Shown: one piece after another, positions 8,622 through 15,956 of the stretch | How the letters are laid out: every line of letters starts with the position of its first letter | Numbering within the stretch: the first letter of the stretch is position 1 | Origin: Planococcus sp. MER TA 32b | Lineage (GTDB): Bacteria > Bacillota > Bacilli > Bacillales_A > Planococcaceae | DNA length: 64,000 nucleotides | Direction of reading: 5' to 3' | Assembly (NCBI GenBank): GCA_023715185.1 | Contig: JAMCAN010000001.1 | Coordinates: 248,001-312,000, forward strand | The notes under the pieces: model-generated | Databases searched by the model: none | What the model was told of the DNA's origin: nothing | Seen by the model: the letters and a program-made list of their open reading frames with translations, nothing else | Position numbers and translations under genes: made by a program

Positions 8622-9071
8622 GTGGAAAGGCTGCAGCTGGCTTTGTGGACCATTGAAGTGAACAGGGAAGAGACGCTGAATTTTAATCGGAATATATTGG
8701 AAGCATGCGATTGCCTTTATTGTATGAACTTTGCGGAAGTGGTCAAGAGGCATCATCCGGTGCTCAGCGAAAAACTTATTGGACTGGGTATCGACGCGGC
8801 AATTCCGAATCATGTATCTTATTTTGATGGTGAAAAAGGCGGCGAGTATCTTGCAATCGGCAATTATCATTTTTCCGGTACGTTAGTGGAAGGGAAATGG
8901 AGCACAATGGATAATTGGGAAGATGGGAATACCGCTGTAATGGATGGAATGGAAATCGGGCTGTCAAAAGAAATGGAATTGCTCCCCGACAATTTTCCGG
9001 AACCCGCCATTCAAGTAAACTTCGAGCTGAGGATGCCGTGGATTCTGGAGGAGAACCCGGAAGAAATTTAA
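8622..9071 (+). CDS. hypothetical protein with CxCxxC motif (149 aa)
   Basis: I do not recognise this family. A cysteine cluster (EACDCLYCMNF, about residues 29-39) could bind metal. The remainder looks like a soluble beta-rich domain (FDGEKGGEYLAIGNYHFSG) with an acidic C-terminus. GTG 8622 is chosen because GGAGG at 8609-8613 is eight bases upstream. It stands alone between the c-di-GMP gene and the MscS channel gene. A small metal-binding cytosolic protein is the most that can be inferred. Confidence 0.6.
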   Translation: MERLQLALWTIEVNREETLNFNRNILEACDCLYCMNFAEVVKRHHPVLSEKLIGLGIDAAIPNHVSYFDGEKGGEYLAIGNYHFSGTLVEGKWSTMDNWEDGNTAVMDGMEIGLSKEMELLPDNFPEPAIQVNFELRMPWILEENPEEI

Positions 9072-9218
9072 TAAGTTTGAAGCGGACTTTCCATCTGTGG
9101 ATTGGCTGGTGAAATGAAATGCCTCCCCGATTATGTTATAAAGGAACATGAAACTAATAGAAGGCCAGGCGGAACCAGGCTTTGCTGGATTGCCTGAAAG
9201 AATGAAAGGATTGATTTT

Positions 9219-10070
9219 TTGTTTGATTATAAGAATATAGACTGGGAAGGGCTGCTTGTTGATGCAGGACTGATTGCAGCCCAGGTAGTTGGAATCGTGA
9301 TTGCGTTCTTTATCGTGAGAGCGATCGGCAATAAAGTGATCGGCCGCTTTTTCGGTAAGCTGTTGAACAAAGGCGATGTTACAAAAGGCCGTGCATTGAC
9401 ACTGCAAAGTCTAACGGAAAATGTTTTCGGCTATGTGCTGGTTTTCATCCTCGTAGCTACGATATTCAGCATTTTCGGATTATCCGTCGCAAGCCTGATA
9501 GCCGGAGCGGGGATTGTCGGATTGGCGATCGGGTTCGGTGCGCAAGGACTCGTCAGCGACGTGGTCACAGGATTCTTTTTACTATTGGAGAAGCAGATTG
9601 ACGTGAATGATTATGTTACGGTTGGAAGCATCGATGGCATTGTCGAAGCGGTCGGGCTGCGCACGACGCAGATCCGCAGTTTTGACGGCACGCTGAATTA
9701 CATTCCGAACCGCGACATCACAACAGTCAGCAACCATTCACGCGGCAATATGCGCGCGCTGGTGGATATCGGTGTGTCCTACGACGCGGATATCGACAAG
9801 GCGATTGCGGTCATCCAGGCGGCATGTGAAAATGTCACGCTCGAGAACGAAACGATCGTAGAAGGCCCGGATGTCATCGGCGTCCAGGGGTTTGGCGCAT
9901 CTGACGTCACGCTGCGCATCATCGCCAAAGCGAAGAACGGCGAGCAATGGGCGGTCGAACGCCAATTGCGCAAAGCCATCAAGGAAGCGCTGGACGCAAA
10001 CGGCATCGAAATTCCATTCCCGCATCAGGTGACTATCCATAAGAATATGGAAACGGCGGGACAGAGGTAA
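9219..10070 (+). CDS. MscS-family mechanosensitive channel
   Basis: The 283-residue protein has the MscS core: N-terminal helices at about 18-36 and 65-85, the pore helix AGAGIVGLAIGFGAQGLVSD at about 97-116, then the beta domain (VTVGSIDGIVEAVGLRTT, TLNYIPNRDI) and the alpha-beta C-terminal domain ending in EIPFPHQVTIH. It releases solutes on hypo-osmotic shock and matches B. subtilis YkuT in length and layout. It starts with TTG at 9219, eight bases after AAAGGA. A strong terminator follows. It complements the betaine uptake system at the far end of the window in osmotic control. Confidence 0.93.
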   Translation: MFDYKNIDWEGLLVDAGLIAAQVVGIVIAFFIVRAIGNKVIGRFFGKLLNKGDVTKGRALTLQSLTENVFGYVLVFILVATIFSIFGLSVASLIAGAGIVGLAIGFGAQGLVSDVVTGFFLLLEKQIDVNDYVTVGSIDGIVEAVGLRTTQIRSFDGTLNYIPNRDITTVSNHSRGNMRALVDIGVSYDADIDKAIAVIQAACENVTLENETIVEGPDVIGVQGFGASDVTLRIIAKAKNGEQWAVERQLRKAIKEALDANGIEIPFPHQVTIHKNMETAGQR

Positions 10071-10139
10071 GGCAATGGGCTTGTTATTTAACTGTTTTGG
10101 ATAAAAATAAAGATAAATCTCGAGGTTTTGAATTAATTG

Positions 10140-10172
10140 GAGGCTTTTCGCTCGGCGAAAAGCTTCTTTTTT
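10140..10172 (+). terminator. intrinsic terminator of the MscS gene
   Basis: GCTTTTCGC at 10143-10151 and GCGAAAAGC at 10155-10163 form a perfect 9-bp stem with a TCG loop followed by TTCTTTTTT. Related hairpins occur at 12482 and 26249, also near 20-bp arrays. Confidence 0.9.
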
Positions 10173-10220
10173 GGGTTTTTAAGGTGTTGGGAAGGAACGG
10201 AAATAGGGCTGTGGTAATTT

Positions 10221-10280
10221 GTGAGCGATTAAAAAGATTTGTGGGCGATTAAAATTTTTTATAGGCGATCAGCAAATTAC
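10221..10280. repeat. 20 bp tandem array, unit GTGGGCGATTAAAAAGATTT
   Basis: GTGAGCGATT at 10221, GTGGGCGATT at 10241 and ATAGGCGATC at 10261 are exactly 20 bp apart with A/T-rich halves between. The array starts about 50 bp after the MscS terminator; the rest of the 391-bp gap (10071-10461) holds nothing else recognised. Confidence 0.85.
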
Positions 10281-10461
10281 GCCAAGAAAAGCTGAGCAAT
10301 TGAGCTTTTCCTTTTTTATTCCAAATAAATGTTTTGAAGAGCTTGAAAAGGTGTAAGAAAATCTGAATATCATTGTTATAATATTGGGAGATTAGTTGGA
10401 AGTTTTTAACTGCTTTTACAGATATACTAGTTCGTTATAAAAAGGTGGTGGAAGAGGCTGA

Positions 10462-10845
10462 GTGAAAAATGAAAAGAAAAAAACAGCAAAGGATAATATT
10501 GCTTTCTCTCTTTTGATGGCGCTGATTCTTGGCGGTATAGTTTATTATGTTTATTTTTTGACGCCTAAAAATTCGCTTGAAATGTATTAGGAATTGCGTT
10601 TTGCTGACGACTTCGAAGAAGCACAAAAACAGGTACTGGAAGGCTACGAAAATAATTTTACACGAGAAGAATTCGAATTTATTCAAGAAAATGATGCGGA
10701 TACGATAAAACAAGTGACACTCTTTCAATATAACCAGCAAACTTATGTAATCATGACGTCGCCCGGAACCGAAAAATTGAAAGTTCTCGATGTGGAGAAA
10801 ATGCCTGAAGAGGCAAGGGAATTCTTTTTGGAGTTAGGACAATAA
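10462..10845 (+). pseudogene. membrane-anchored protein gene split by an in-frame amber codon
   Basis: A GTG at 10462 opens a frame encoding a charged N-terminus and one membrane helix (FSLLMALILGGIVYYVYFL), ending in TAG at 10588-10590. The same frame continues without interruption for 85 more codons (ELRFADDFEEAQKQVL onward to LGQ, stop at 10843-10845), giving a soluble domain of about 85 residues. No ribosome site stands before the second half. The simplest reading is one gene of about 127 codons with a single nonsense change; a sequencing error or suppression are alternatives. The family is not recognised. A small membrane/coiled-coil gene follows 19 bases downstream. Confidence 0.65.
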
Positions 10846-10864
10846 AACTAAAGGGGAAAATAAA

Positions 10865-11095
10865 ATGAATGATGCACTTTATATAAATCTCGGGGATATT
10901 GTTGCGACGATTTTTTTACTGGGCGTGCCCGCGATCTTATTCTTTGTTTTCTACAGAGCATTCAAGCTCGATAAGAAAAAAGCGAGCGAGCGGCTGGAAC
11001 TGGAAAAAGAGAATGCAGGAATGCTGCAAAAACGCATCGATGAGCTGAATGAGCGGCTCGTTGTGGTTGAGAAGAAATTGAAGGAAGTTGAGTGA
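10865..11095 (+). CDS. small membrane protein with C-terminal coiled coil (76 aa)
   Basis: One membrane helix (about residues 9-31, VATIFLLGVPAILFFVFYRAF) is followed by a highly charged heptad-patterned helix (residues 35-76, e.g. LQKRIDELNERLVVVEKKLKEVE), typical of a dimeric coiled coil facing the cytosol. AAAGGGGA precedes the ATG. It follows the amber-split gene closely and ends at a terminator, so the two probably form one transcript. No known function. Confidence 0.65.
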   Translation: MNDALYINLGDIVATIFLLGVPAILFFVFYRAFKLDKKKASERLELEKENAGMLQKRIDELNERLVVVEKKLKEVE

Positions 11096-11101
11096 AATAG
11101 T

Positions 11102-11128
11102 AAACACCGCTTATAAAGGGTGTTTTTA
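11102..11128 (+). terminator. intrinsic terminator
   Basis: AACACC pairs with GGGTGTT, followed by TTTTAATTT, directly after the coiled-coil gene. Confidence 0.7.
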
Positions 11129-11216
11129 ATTTGGCCGAATTCTTGTTTAGTCTGTAAAAGCAGCCGCTATAAAATCTGCCATGTATTATAATATGAATGA
11201 AGCGAGGTGGAGCTCA

Positions 11217-11501
11217 ATGGAGAGAAAAAATCTGAAGATGTTTACCCAAATCTCATTTTATATAGCACTAGCTGTAGTTTTTCTTCTGCCAATTTCGATT
11301 TTTTTCACATTACAAGGCCTAACAGTGTTTCTTTTTTTGGCTACTGTATTCGGCATTCCATTGAGCATCGTTTCCATGTTCAGCAGAGAAAATCTTGTGA
11401 TACGCATTTTTTCTTTGATTGTTAATTTTGCGCCGAGCATGCTCATCGGCTATGCTCTCATCATGGATTTTATGGATGAATTTCTCCGCTCCCCGCCTTG
11501 A
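11217..11501 (+). CDS. small hypothetical membrane protein (94 aa)
   Basis: Three hydrophobic helices (about residues 10-30, 33-50 and 62-83) and almost no soluble part. GAGGTGGAG at 11203-11211 supports ATG 11217; the in-frame ATG at 11181 has no ribosome site. The gene is convergent with the next one, with a weak hairpin (AGGCAACC / GGTTTTTGCCT) near 11512-11540 between or at their ends. The family is not recognised. Confidence 0.55.
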   Translation: MERKNLKMFTQISFYIALAVVFLLPISIFFTLQGLTVFLFLATVFGIPLSIVSMFSRENLVIRIFSLIVNFAPSMLIGYALIMDFMDEFLRSPP

Positions 11502-11536
11502 ATCCTTTGTAAGGCAACCTTTCTATGGTTTTTGCC

Positions 11537-12124
11537 TCATTTATTCTTCTCAAAAAATACCATTCTTTCATTGATTTCCACTGAAAGTTCTTCAATATCT
11601 AACTTCAGATCATAAAGCGTCTTCAGATCATAAAGCGTCTTCAGATCTTCATTATCCAACTCAGTTCGGCGCTGACCAATTTTCTCATATATGAAAGGCG
11701 CTGTTTTTTCATAGAGGTAGATATCCCGAGGGTCACCGTTATTCGGATGCAGGCCTTTCATATGCCCGATTACAACCAGAAACTTTTTATTGTGATCGGC
11801 GGAATTGAAACGATGTCTGCTGTGTTCGTCGTGGGCATTCAAAGTTGTGTATAAAAAGGACGAAAGAATCACAAACGGAATGAAGAAAGCTGCTAGGGCA
11901 ATCGAGACATATCTCATGGAACGGTTAGATTTAATGAAATGATAAAGACTGAAAAAGAACAGTATTGTCAATATAATATCGGCATCAGGCAGCAGTAAAT
12001 CGAGATCGTTGCCCTTATAGATAAAAAGGTGATTCTTATCGGCCATTGCAAAAAGCATCCCTAATCTCATGAGGAAATAGGCAAAAGTGAAAAGCAGGAT
12101 TGCCAGGTGGATTTTCTTTTTCAT
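11537..12124 (-). CDS. hypothetical membrane protein with an internal tandem duplication (195 aa)
   Basis: Three or four hydrophobic helices in the first 95 residues (about 7-27, 46-63 and 72-93) precede a soluble C-terminal domain of about 100 residues. The C-terminal part contains LKTLYDLKTLYDLK, produced by an exact 18-bp tandem duplication at about 11606-11643 that keeps the frame and adds six residues. AAAGGAG lies about ten bases before the ATG on the minus strand. No family recognised. The 930 bp upstream of this gene carry no gene. Confidence 0.6.
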   Translation of the reverse strand: MKKKIHLAILLFTFAYFLMRLGMLFAMADKNHLFIYKGNDLDLLLPDADIILTILFFFSLYHFIKSNRSMRYVSIALAAFFIPFVILSSFLYTTLNAHDEHSRHRFNSADHNKKFLVVIGHMKGLHPNNGDPRDIYLYEKTAPFIYEKIGQRRTELDNEDLKTLYDLKTLYDLKLDIEELSVEINERMVFFEKNK

Positions 12125-12300
12125 CTTTTAGACGCTCCTTTGCTATTAATCTTATAGGACGGTTAGGAATGGGGGGTGTTGCTTGTTTTTGCAGATTTTT
12201 GATATGAGCGGGAAGGCTTTAGGGGGAAGCAGCTAAATTTAGGGAGGGATAGTGGTGATTTTCTTTTTTAATGTGGGAGTGAATTGGCCTGCAGCAGTTT

Positions 12301-12360
12301 GTTTGCGCAGATCTGGATTTGTTTGCGGAGAAATGTTTTTGTTTGCGCTGACCCCATATG
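12301..12360. repeat. 20 bp tandem array, unit GTTTGCGCAGATCTGGATTT
   Basis: GTTTGCG starts at 12301, 12321 and 12341, exactly 20 bp apart. The unit differs completely from the array 240 bp further on. Confidence 0.85.
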
Positions 12361-12439
12361 AGTCTTAATTCATCCAAACTTCGGCTACCCCCGACTTCCC
12401 CCGCCCCACCTAAATATCAAAACCAAACCCATAAAATGA

Positions 12440-12471
12440 AAAAGCCTTAGCGGCCGCTAAGGCTTCCTTAA
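12440..12471. terminator. perfect palindromic hairpin, possible terminator
   Basis: AAGCCTTAGCGG and CCGCTAAGGCTT are an uninterrupted 24-bp palindrome flanked by AAA and TTCCTT. It lies between two tandem arrays with no gene close by. Confidence 0.5.
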
Positions 12472-12481
12472 AATCATTGGA

Positions 12482-12502
12482 GTTTTTCGCGCAGCGAAAA
12501 AC
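12482..12502. repeat. hairpin GTTTTTCGC / GCGAAAAAC
   Basis: Perfect 9-bp arms with a GCA loop, without a proper T-run. It is similar to hairpins at 10143-10163 and 26249-26268. Confidence 0.6.
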
Positions 12503-12603
12503 ATCCGCTGTTGCTCTTAAACTAGACGAAAAGTCGATCAATTTAGTGTCTGGTTGCCAGTTTTAACGGAATGCTTCGTGTGTTTTTTCCAGAAAAATGG
12601 ATT

Positions 12604-12704
12604 TACTGTCCGGAACAGGCTAAATACTGTCCGGAAAATGAAAATACTGTCCGGAGAACGAAAATACTGTCCGCATTCGAAAAATACTGTCCGGAAGCAG
12701 GAAT
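12604..12704. repeat. 20-21 bp tandem array, unit TACTGTCCGGAAAATGAAAA
   Basis: TACTGTCC starts at 12604, 12625, 12645, 12665 and 12685 (spacings 21, 20, 20, 20). A degenerate TAGTGTCTGG at 12544, exactly 60 bp before the first, may mark the decayed beginning of the array. Confidence 0.9.
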
Positions 12705-12714
12705 TACCATAAAA

Positions 12715-12749
12715 ATGCCAGTCCCGCACTCAAGCGGGACTGGCATTTA
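12715..12749. terminator. strong hairpin, possible terminator
   Basis: ATGCCAGTCCCGC and GCGGGACTGGCAT form a perfect 13-bp stem with a short loop and A/T-rich flanks. It directly follows the tandem array. Confidence 0.65.
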
Positions 12750-12760
12750 ACATTTTTCTA

Positions 12761-12883
12761 TGTCCAGACTCCAGCGGCCAACTCCTCGAGTCGTAAGTCT
12801 CTCTGGCTAGGCGGCTGAATACACGCCGCTACGCCAGAGCGCCTTACGCTTGTCGGAGCTGAGCGGCCGCTTGCGCTTTTCGT
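12761..12883. repeat. dispersed intergenic element, copy 1
   Basis: It begins TGTCCAGACTCCAGCGGCC and ends GCTTGCGCTTTTCG, with CTCCTCGAGTCGTAAG and CTTACGCTTGTCGGAG inside that can pair. This start and end pattern is familiar from many Bacillales genomes as a palindromic dispersed element. A second copy is joined directly to it and a third is at 23004. Confidence 0.8.
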
Positions 12884-12885
12884 AG

Positions 12886-13055
12886 TGTCCAGACTCCAGC
12901 GGCCAACTCCTCGAGTCGTAAGTCTCTCTGACTAGGCGGCTGAAATTTCGCTCTGCCAGTTTTCGGGGATTTATAGTGCTCCTGCATCGCTACGCTACTT
13001 CGTCGCAAGAGATAGGCCCAAACAAGTTTGGGCTATCTCTCGCCGTCGCTTTTCT
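12886..13055. repeat. dispersed intergenic element, copy 2 with inserted hairpin
   Basis: The first 55 bases repeat copy 1 almost exactly, then diverge and contain the strong hairpin GAGATAGGCCCAAAC / GTTTGGGCTATCTC before the typical GTCGCTTTTC end. The element ends two bases from the stop codon of the minus-strand SDR gene. Confidence 0.75.
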
Positions 13056-13057
13056 AA

Positions 13058-13819
13058 TTAAAACGCAGACGTCCAGCCCGCATCAGCCGTTACAACTGTG
13101 CCGTTTACGAAGCTTGCTTCGTCTGAAGCCAGGAACAATGCTACTTGAGCAAGTTCCTCTGGTTTACCGACGCGCGGGATGATTCCTTGAACCGCTTGCA
13201 GACGGCCAGCGCCGAATTGGCTTACATTTTTCATTGTAGAAGAGATGTTGGTTTCCACTGCACCCGGTGCGATTGCGTTGCAGCGGATGCCTGAGTTTGC
13301 GTACATGTAACCAGTGTTTTTCGTTAATCCAACAACAGCGTGTTTCGAAGCGCCGTATGCAGCACCTGCGTGAGCACCGTTCAATCCGCCTGTTGAGGCT
13401 GTGTTGACGATGACGCCTTTGCCTTTTTCAAGGAAAATCGGGATCGCTTTACGAGTAGCGCGCATGACGCCTTTCGTGTTCACATCAAAAATCATGTCCC
13501 ATTTTTCATCTGTGATCTCACCGATTGGCTCAAAGCCGTCCATGATGCCGGCGTTGTTGACCAGGATGTCCAATGTGCCGAATTCATTTACTGCTGTATC
13601 AATCATGTTGTCGATATCTTCTTGGCTGGTAACATTCACTTTCACCGCTTTGGCAGTTCCGCCATTCGATGAAATGCCTTGCACCACTGCTTCAGCGCCG
13701 TCCAGATTCATATCCGCAACGACCACTTTCGCGCCTTCAGCCGCATACAATTCCGCAATCGCCTTACCCATTCCGGATGCAGCTCCAGTAACTACCGCAA
13801 CTTTACCTTCTAATCTCAT
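13058..13819 (-). CDS. short-chain dehydrogenase/reductase (SDR)
   Basis: A 253-residue classical SDR: cofactor motif TGAASGMG near the N-terminus with VVVADMN at the end of the second strand, NNAG, catalytic Ser in NTASTGG, and YGASK holding the Tyr/Lys pair. NAD(P)-dependent alcohol or ketone oxidoreduction is certain as a class; the substrate is not. ATG 13819 has GAGGAGG upstream; the longer in-frame extension lacks one. The divergent TetR gene and the shared promoter region with two TGTACA sites suggest it is repressed by that regulator and induced by a small molecule. Confidence 0.9.
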   Translation of the reverse strand: MRLEGKVAVVTGAASGMGKAIAELYAAEGAKVVVADMNLDGAEAVVQGISSNGGTAKAVKVNVTSQEDIDNMIDTAVNEFGTLDILVNNAGIMDGFEPIGEITDEKWDMIFDVNTKGVMRATRKAIPIFLEKGKGVIVNTASTGGLNGAHAGAAYGASKHAVVGLTKNTGYMYANSGIRCNAIAPGAVETNISSTMKNVSQFGAGRLQAVQGIIPRVGKPEELAQVALFLASDEASFVNGTVVTADAGWTSAF

Positions 13820-13850
13820 CAATAAAACCTCCTCATATTTAATGAACAAG

Positions 13851-13916
13851 TGTACAATAAAATTATAATCCCTTGAAGTAAGAACATTCAATAAACAAAA
13901 AAGCATTAAATGTACA
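13851..13916. promoter_or_regulatory. candidate TetR operators in the divergent SDR/TetR promoter
   Basis: TGTACA, itself a palindrome, occurs at 13851-13856 (AGTGTACAAT context) and at 13911-13916 (AAATGTACATT context), exactly 60 bp apart between the two divergent starts. The placement fits autoregulation by the TetR protein; this is inference. Confidence 0.5.
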
Positions 13917-13960
13917 TTAACTTACAAAATGATAAAATCTGTTCGCTAAGAGGTGAAAAA

Positions 13961-14518
13961 ATGAAAACAGACTTGCGGGTATTCAAGACAAAAGAAGCTT
14001 TGCGGAACGCACTCATGCATTTATTGGAACAAAAGAGTTTGAATTCGATTTCAGTCACGGAATTGTGCCAGCTGGCAAAGGTCAACCGGGGGACGTTTTA
14101 TGCGCATTACGGCCAGGTTGAGAATCTTTTCGAAGAGTACTTCAAAAACATCATGAAAGATTTGGCCGATTCATATCAGGAACCGTATAAATATGTACAG
14201 AGCCTGCTGTCGAAAGACGTCAATCCGGCCACCATCCGCATTTTCCATCACATCGAAAAGTATGAAACCTTTTACCGGATCGTTTTCTCGAAAACCGTGC
14301 CGCTGTCCTATTACTATCTGCTATTCGACCACGTCCAGTCCCTGATCAGGGATGATGTCAGCGAACATTACATCAACGGGATCGACATCGACATCACAAT
14401 GGTGAGCGCCTATCAGGCCAACGCCATTCTTGGTCTCGCAATTGAGTGGCATCGGCAGGATTTCAAGCAAAGTGCTGAAGACATGAACCGGCTGCTGGTC
14501 AAAATTTTAAGTATTTAA
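13961..14518 (+). CDS. TetR/AcrR family transcriptional regulator
   Basis: The 185-residue protein starts with a typical TetR helix-turn-helix: FKTKEALRNALMHLLEQ, then SISVTELCQLAKVNRGTFYAHYG, with the conserved FYxHY recognition helix. The C-terminal domain (about residues 75-185) resembles the TetR_C group that follows this N-terminus in many Firmicutes; its ligand is unknown. ATG 13961 follows AAGAGGTG. It is divergent from the SDR gene and is followed four bases later by a GNAT gene read in the same direction. Confidence 0.9.
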   Translation: MKTDLRVFKTKEALRNALMHLLEQKSLNSISVTELCQLAKVNRGTFYAHYGQVENLFEEYFKNIMKDLADSYQEPYKYVQSLLSKDVNPATIRIFHHIEKYETFYRIVFSKTVPLSYYYLLFDHVQSLIRDDVSEHYINGIDIDITMVSAYQANAILGLAIEWHRQDFKQSAEDMNRLLVKILSI

Positions 14519-14532
14519 TTGGGGTGACTTTA

Positions 14533-15069
14533 ATGGTGGAAATGGAAACTGACCGGCTTTATTTGCGTGAATTCAAGGAAGACGATTGGGGCGCAGTCCA
14601 TAAATACGCATCGCTGGAACAAGTCAGCAGGAATCAGCCTTGGGGGCCAAATACGATAGAAGAAACGAAGGCATTTGTGAAGGAAGCTTTGGCGGATTCA
14701 AAGAAGACGCCGAGAACCCGTTACATCTTTGCAATCGTTTTAAAAGTGCATGAAGAATTGATAGGCGCCGTGGAGATCAATGTCAGGAGCGCAGCGAATA
14801 GATCAGGAGAAATCGGCTATATCGTCAATCCGGATCATTGGGGCAGAGGCGTGGCCACAGAAGCTGCGTCACTGATGATCGGCTTCGGTTTCGATGGATT
14901 GCAACTTCACCGCATTTACGCGACTTGTGCTCCCGGAAACGAAGGCTCAAAAAAAGTGCTGGAAAAGCTGGGCATGCATTTTGAAGGCAGGATGCGGGAT
15001 CATATTCTGCTGAAAGACGGTTGGCGCGACTCGAATTTGTTCAGTGTATTGGCGGGAGAAACTGTTTAA
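14533..15069 (+). CDS. GNAT N-acetyltransferase, RimJ-like
   Basis: The N-terminus METDRLYLREFKEDDW and the acetyl-CoA site region NPDHWGRGVATEAASLMIGFGF (pattern GRGVATEA) place it in the acetyltransf_3 group (RimJ/RimL-like) that modifies protein N-termini or small amines. The specific substrate is unknown. GGGGTG at 14521-14525 serves ATG 14533; GTG 14524 overlaps that site and is less likely. It is tightly linked to the TetR gene upstream and the APH-like gene downstream. Confidence 0.85.
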   Translation: MVEMETDRLYLREFKEDDWGAVHKYASLEQVSRNQPWGPNTIEETKAFVKEALADSKKTPRTRYIFAIVLKVHEELIGAVEINVRSAANRSGEIGYIVNPDHWGRGVATEAASLMIGFGFDGLQLHRIYATCAPGNEGSKKVLEKLGMHFEGRMRDHILLKDGWRDSNLFSVLAGETV

Positions 15070-15078
15070 AGAGTGGGG

Positions 15079-15936
15079 ATGATAATAAAGATGGATATAC
15101 CGATAAAAAAGATAATCTCAGAACTTATTAAACAAAATGTAATATCTGCTGAACCGTCCATCTTTAAAAAACTGAGTGGCGGAACCGTCAGTGAGCTGTA
15201 TCTTTTGAAAGTAAATGACTCAGAGTATGTACTGAAGTTGAATGATCCAGAAGTTACTGGACCTGAATCATTATTTCTGAATACATATAAAGAGGCGGGC
15301 ATGTTGCCAAAGCTCCTTTATGTTGCACCATCCAACACATATATAGTTTATTCATTCATAAGTGGATCCACTGACTATAATGGAAGCAGCAAAAAAGAAG
15401 TTTTGAAAGAGCTGGTGGAAGGTCTTCTCAATCAATATGTTAAATTCCCGTCTGAATCGGGATGGGGCTGGGTGGATTCACCGTCAGCTTCCTGGCAGGA
15501 TTTTTTAAGAAATGAAGTAAGCTATGCGCAGAAATCAATCGGCTCTTCAATTAGACCAGCTGATCATCAATTGGTTGCTGACCTCGTCGAAAAGATTGAC
15601 CCGAATGCCAAAGCTTACCTATTGCACGGAGACTGCGGTTTCCATAACTTCATTTTTGACGATCAACATTTAGTTGGCATAATTGACCCTGCTCCAGTTA
15701 TCGGAGCTCCGGGTTATGATTTGGTCTATGCATTTTGTTCAACACCCAATGATTTAACAAAAGAGACTTTCGACTATGCAATTCACTGGTTAAAAGAAAG
15801 GCCTGTCGAAATATACGAGCTTGTGGTCATCGGCTTGTATCTCAGAATTGCGCTGTGCAGCAAGCACCATCCTGCTGATCTGCCACATTATATGAGAGCT
15901 TGGACTGAATGGCTGGTGATATTAAAGAACGGATAA
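15079..15936 (+). CDS. aminoglycoside phosphotransferase (APH) family kinase
   Basis: The kinase-like fold shows a glycine-rich start (LSGGTVSELYLLKV), the catalytic loop LLHGDCGFHNFIF (HGDxxxxN) and the metal-binding segment GIIDPAPVIGAPGYDLVYAF. These are hallmarks of the APH/choline kinase group, which phosphorylates small hydroxyl compounds with ATP; an antibiotic substrate is possible but cannot be shown. Candidate starts are ATG 15079 (after AAAGAG) and ATG 15091. It is convergent with the next GNAT gene, with only 20 bases between the stops. Confidence 0.8.
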   Translation: MIIKMDIPIKKIISELIKQNVISAEPSIFKKLSGGTVSELYLLKVNDSEYVLKLNDPEVTGPESLFLNTYKEAGMLPKLLYVAPSNTYIVYSFISGSTDYNGSSKKEVLKELVEGLLNQYVKFPSESGWGWVDSPSASWQDFLRNEVSYAQKSIGSSIRPADHQLVADLVEKIDPNAKAYLLHGDCGFHNFIFDDQHLVGIIDPAPVIGAPGYDLVYAFCSTPNDLTKETFDYAIHWLKERPVEIYELVVIGLYLRIALCSKHHPADLPHYMRAWTEWLVILKNG

Positions 15937-15956
15937 AGAAATTAGGAAGAAAAAAG

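Larger units (their letters stand above)
12125..13057. other. 933 bp gap filled with repeats and hairpins
   Basis: No coding region can be supported here. In order it holds a three-unit 20-bp array (12301), a perfect palindromic hairpin (12442-12465), a second hairpin (12482-12502), a different 20-bp array (12544/12604-12704), a terminator-like hairpin (12715-12749) and two adjacent copies of a dispersed element (12761-12883 and 12886-13055). It is the densest non-coding repeat region in the window. Confidence 0.8.

Noticed and set aside
12604..12704. CRISPR array
   Set aside because: The 20-bp units follow each other directly; there are no unique spacers of equal length and no cas genes. 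The same holds for the other arrays.
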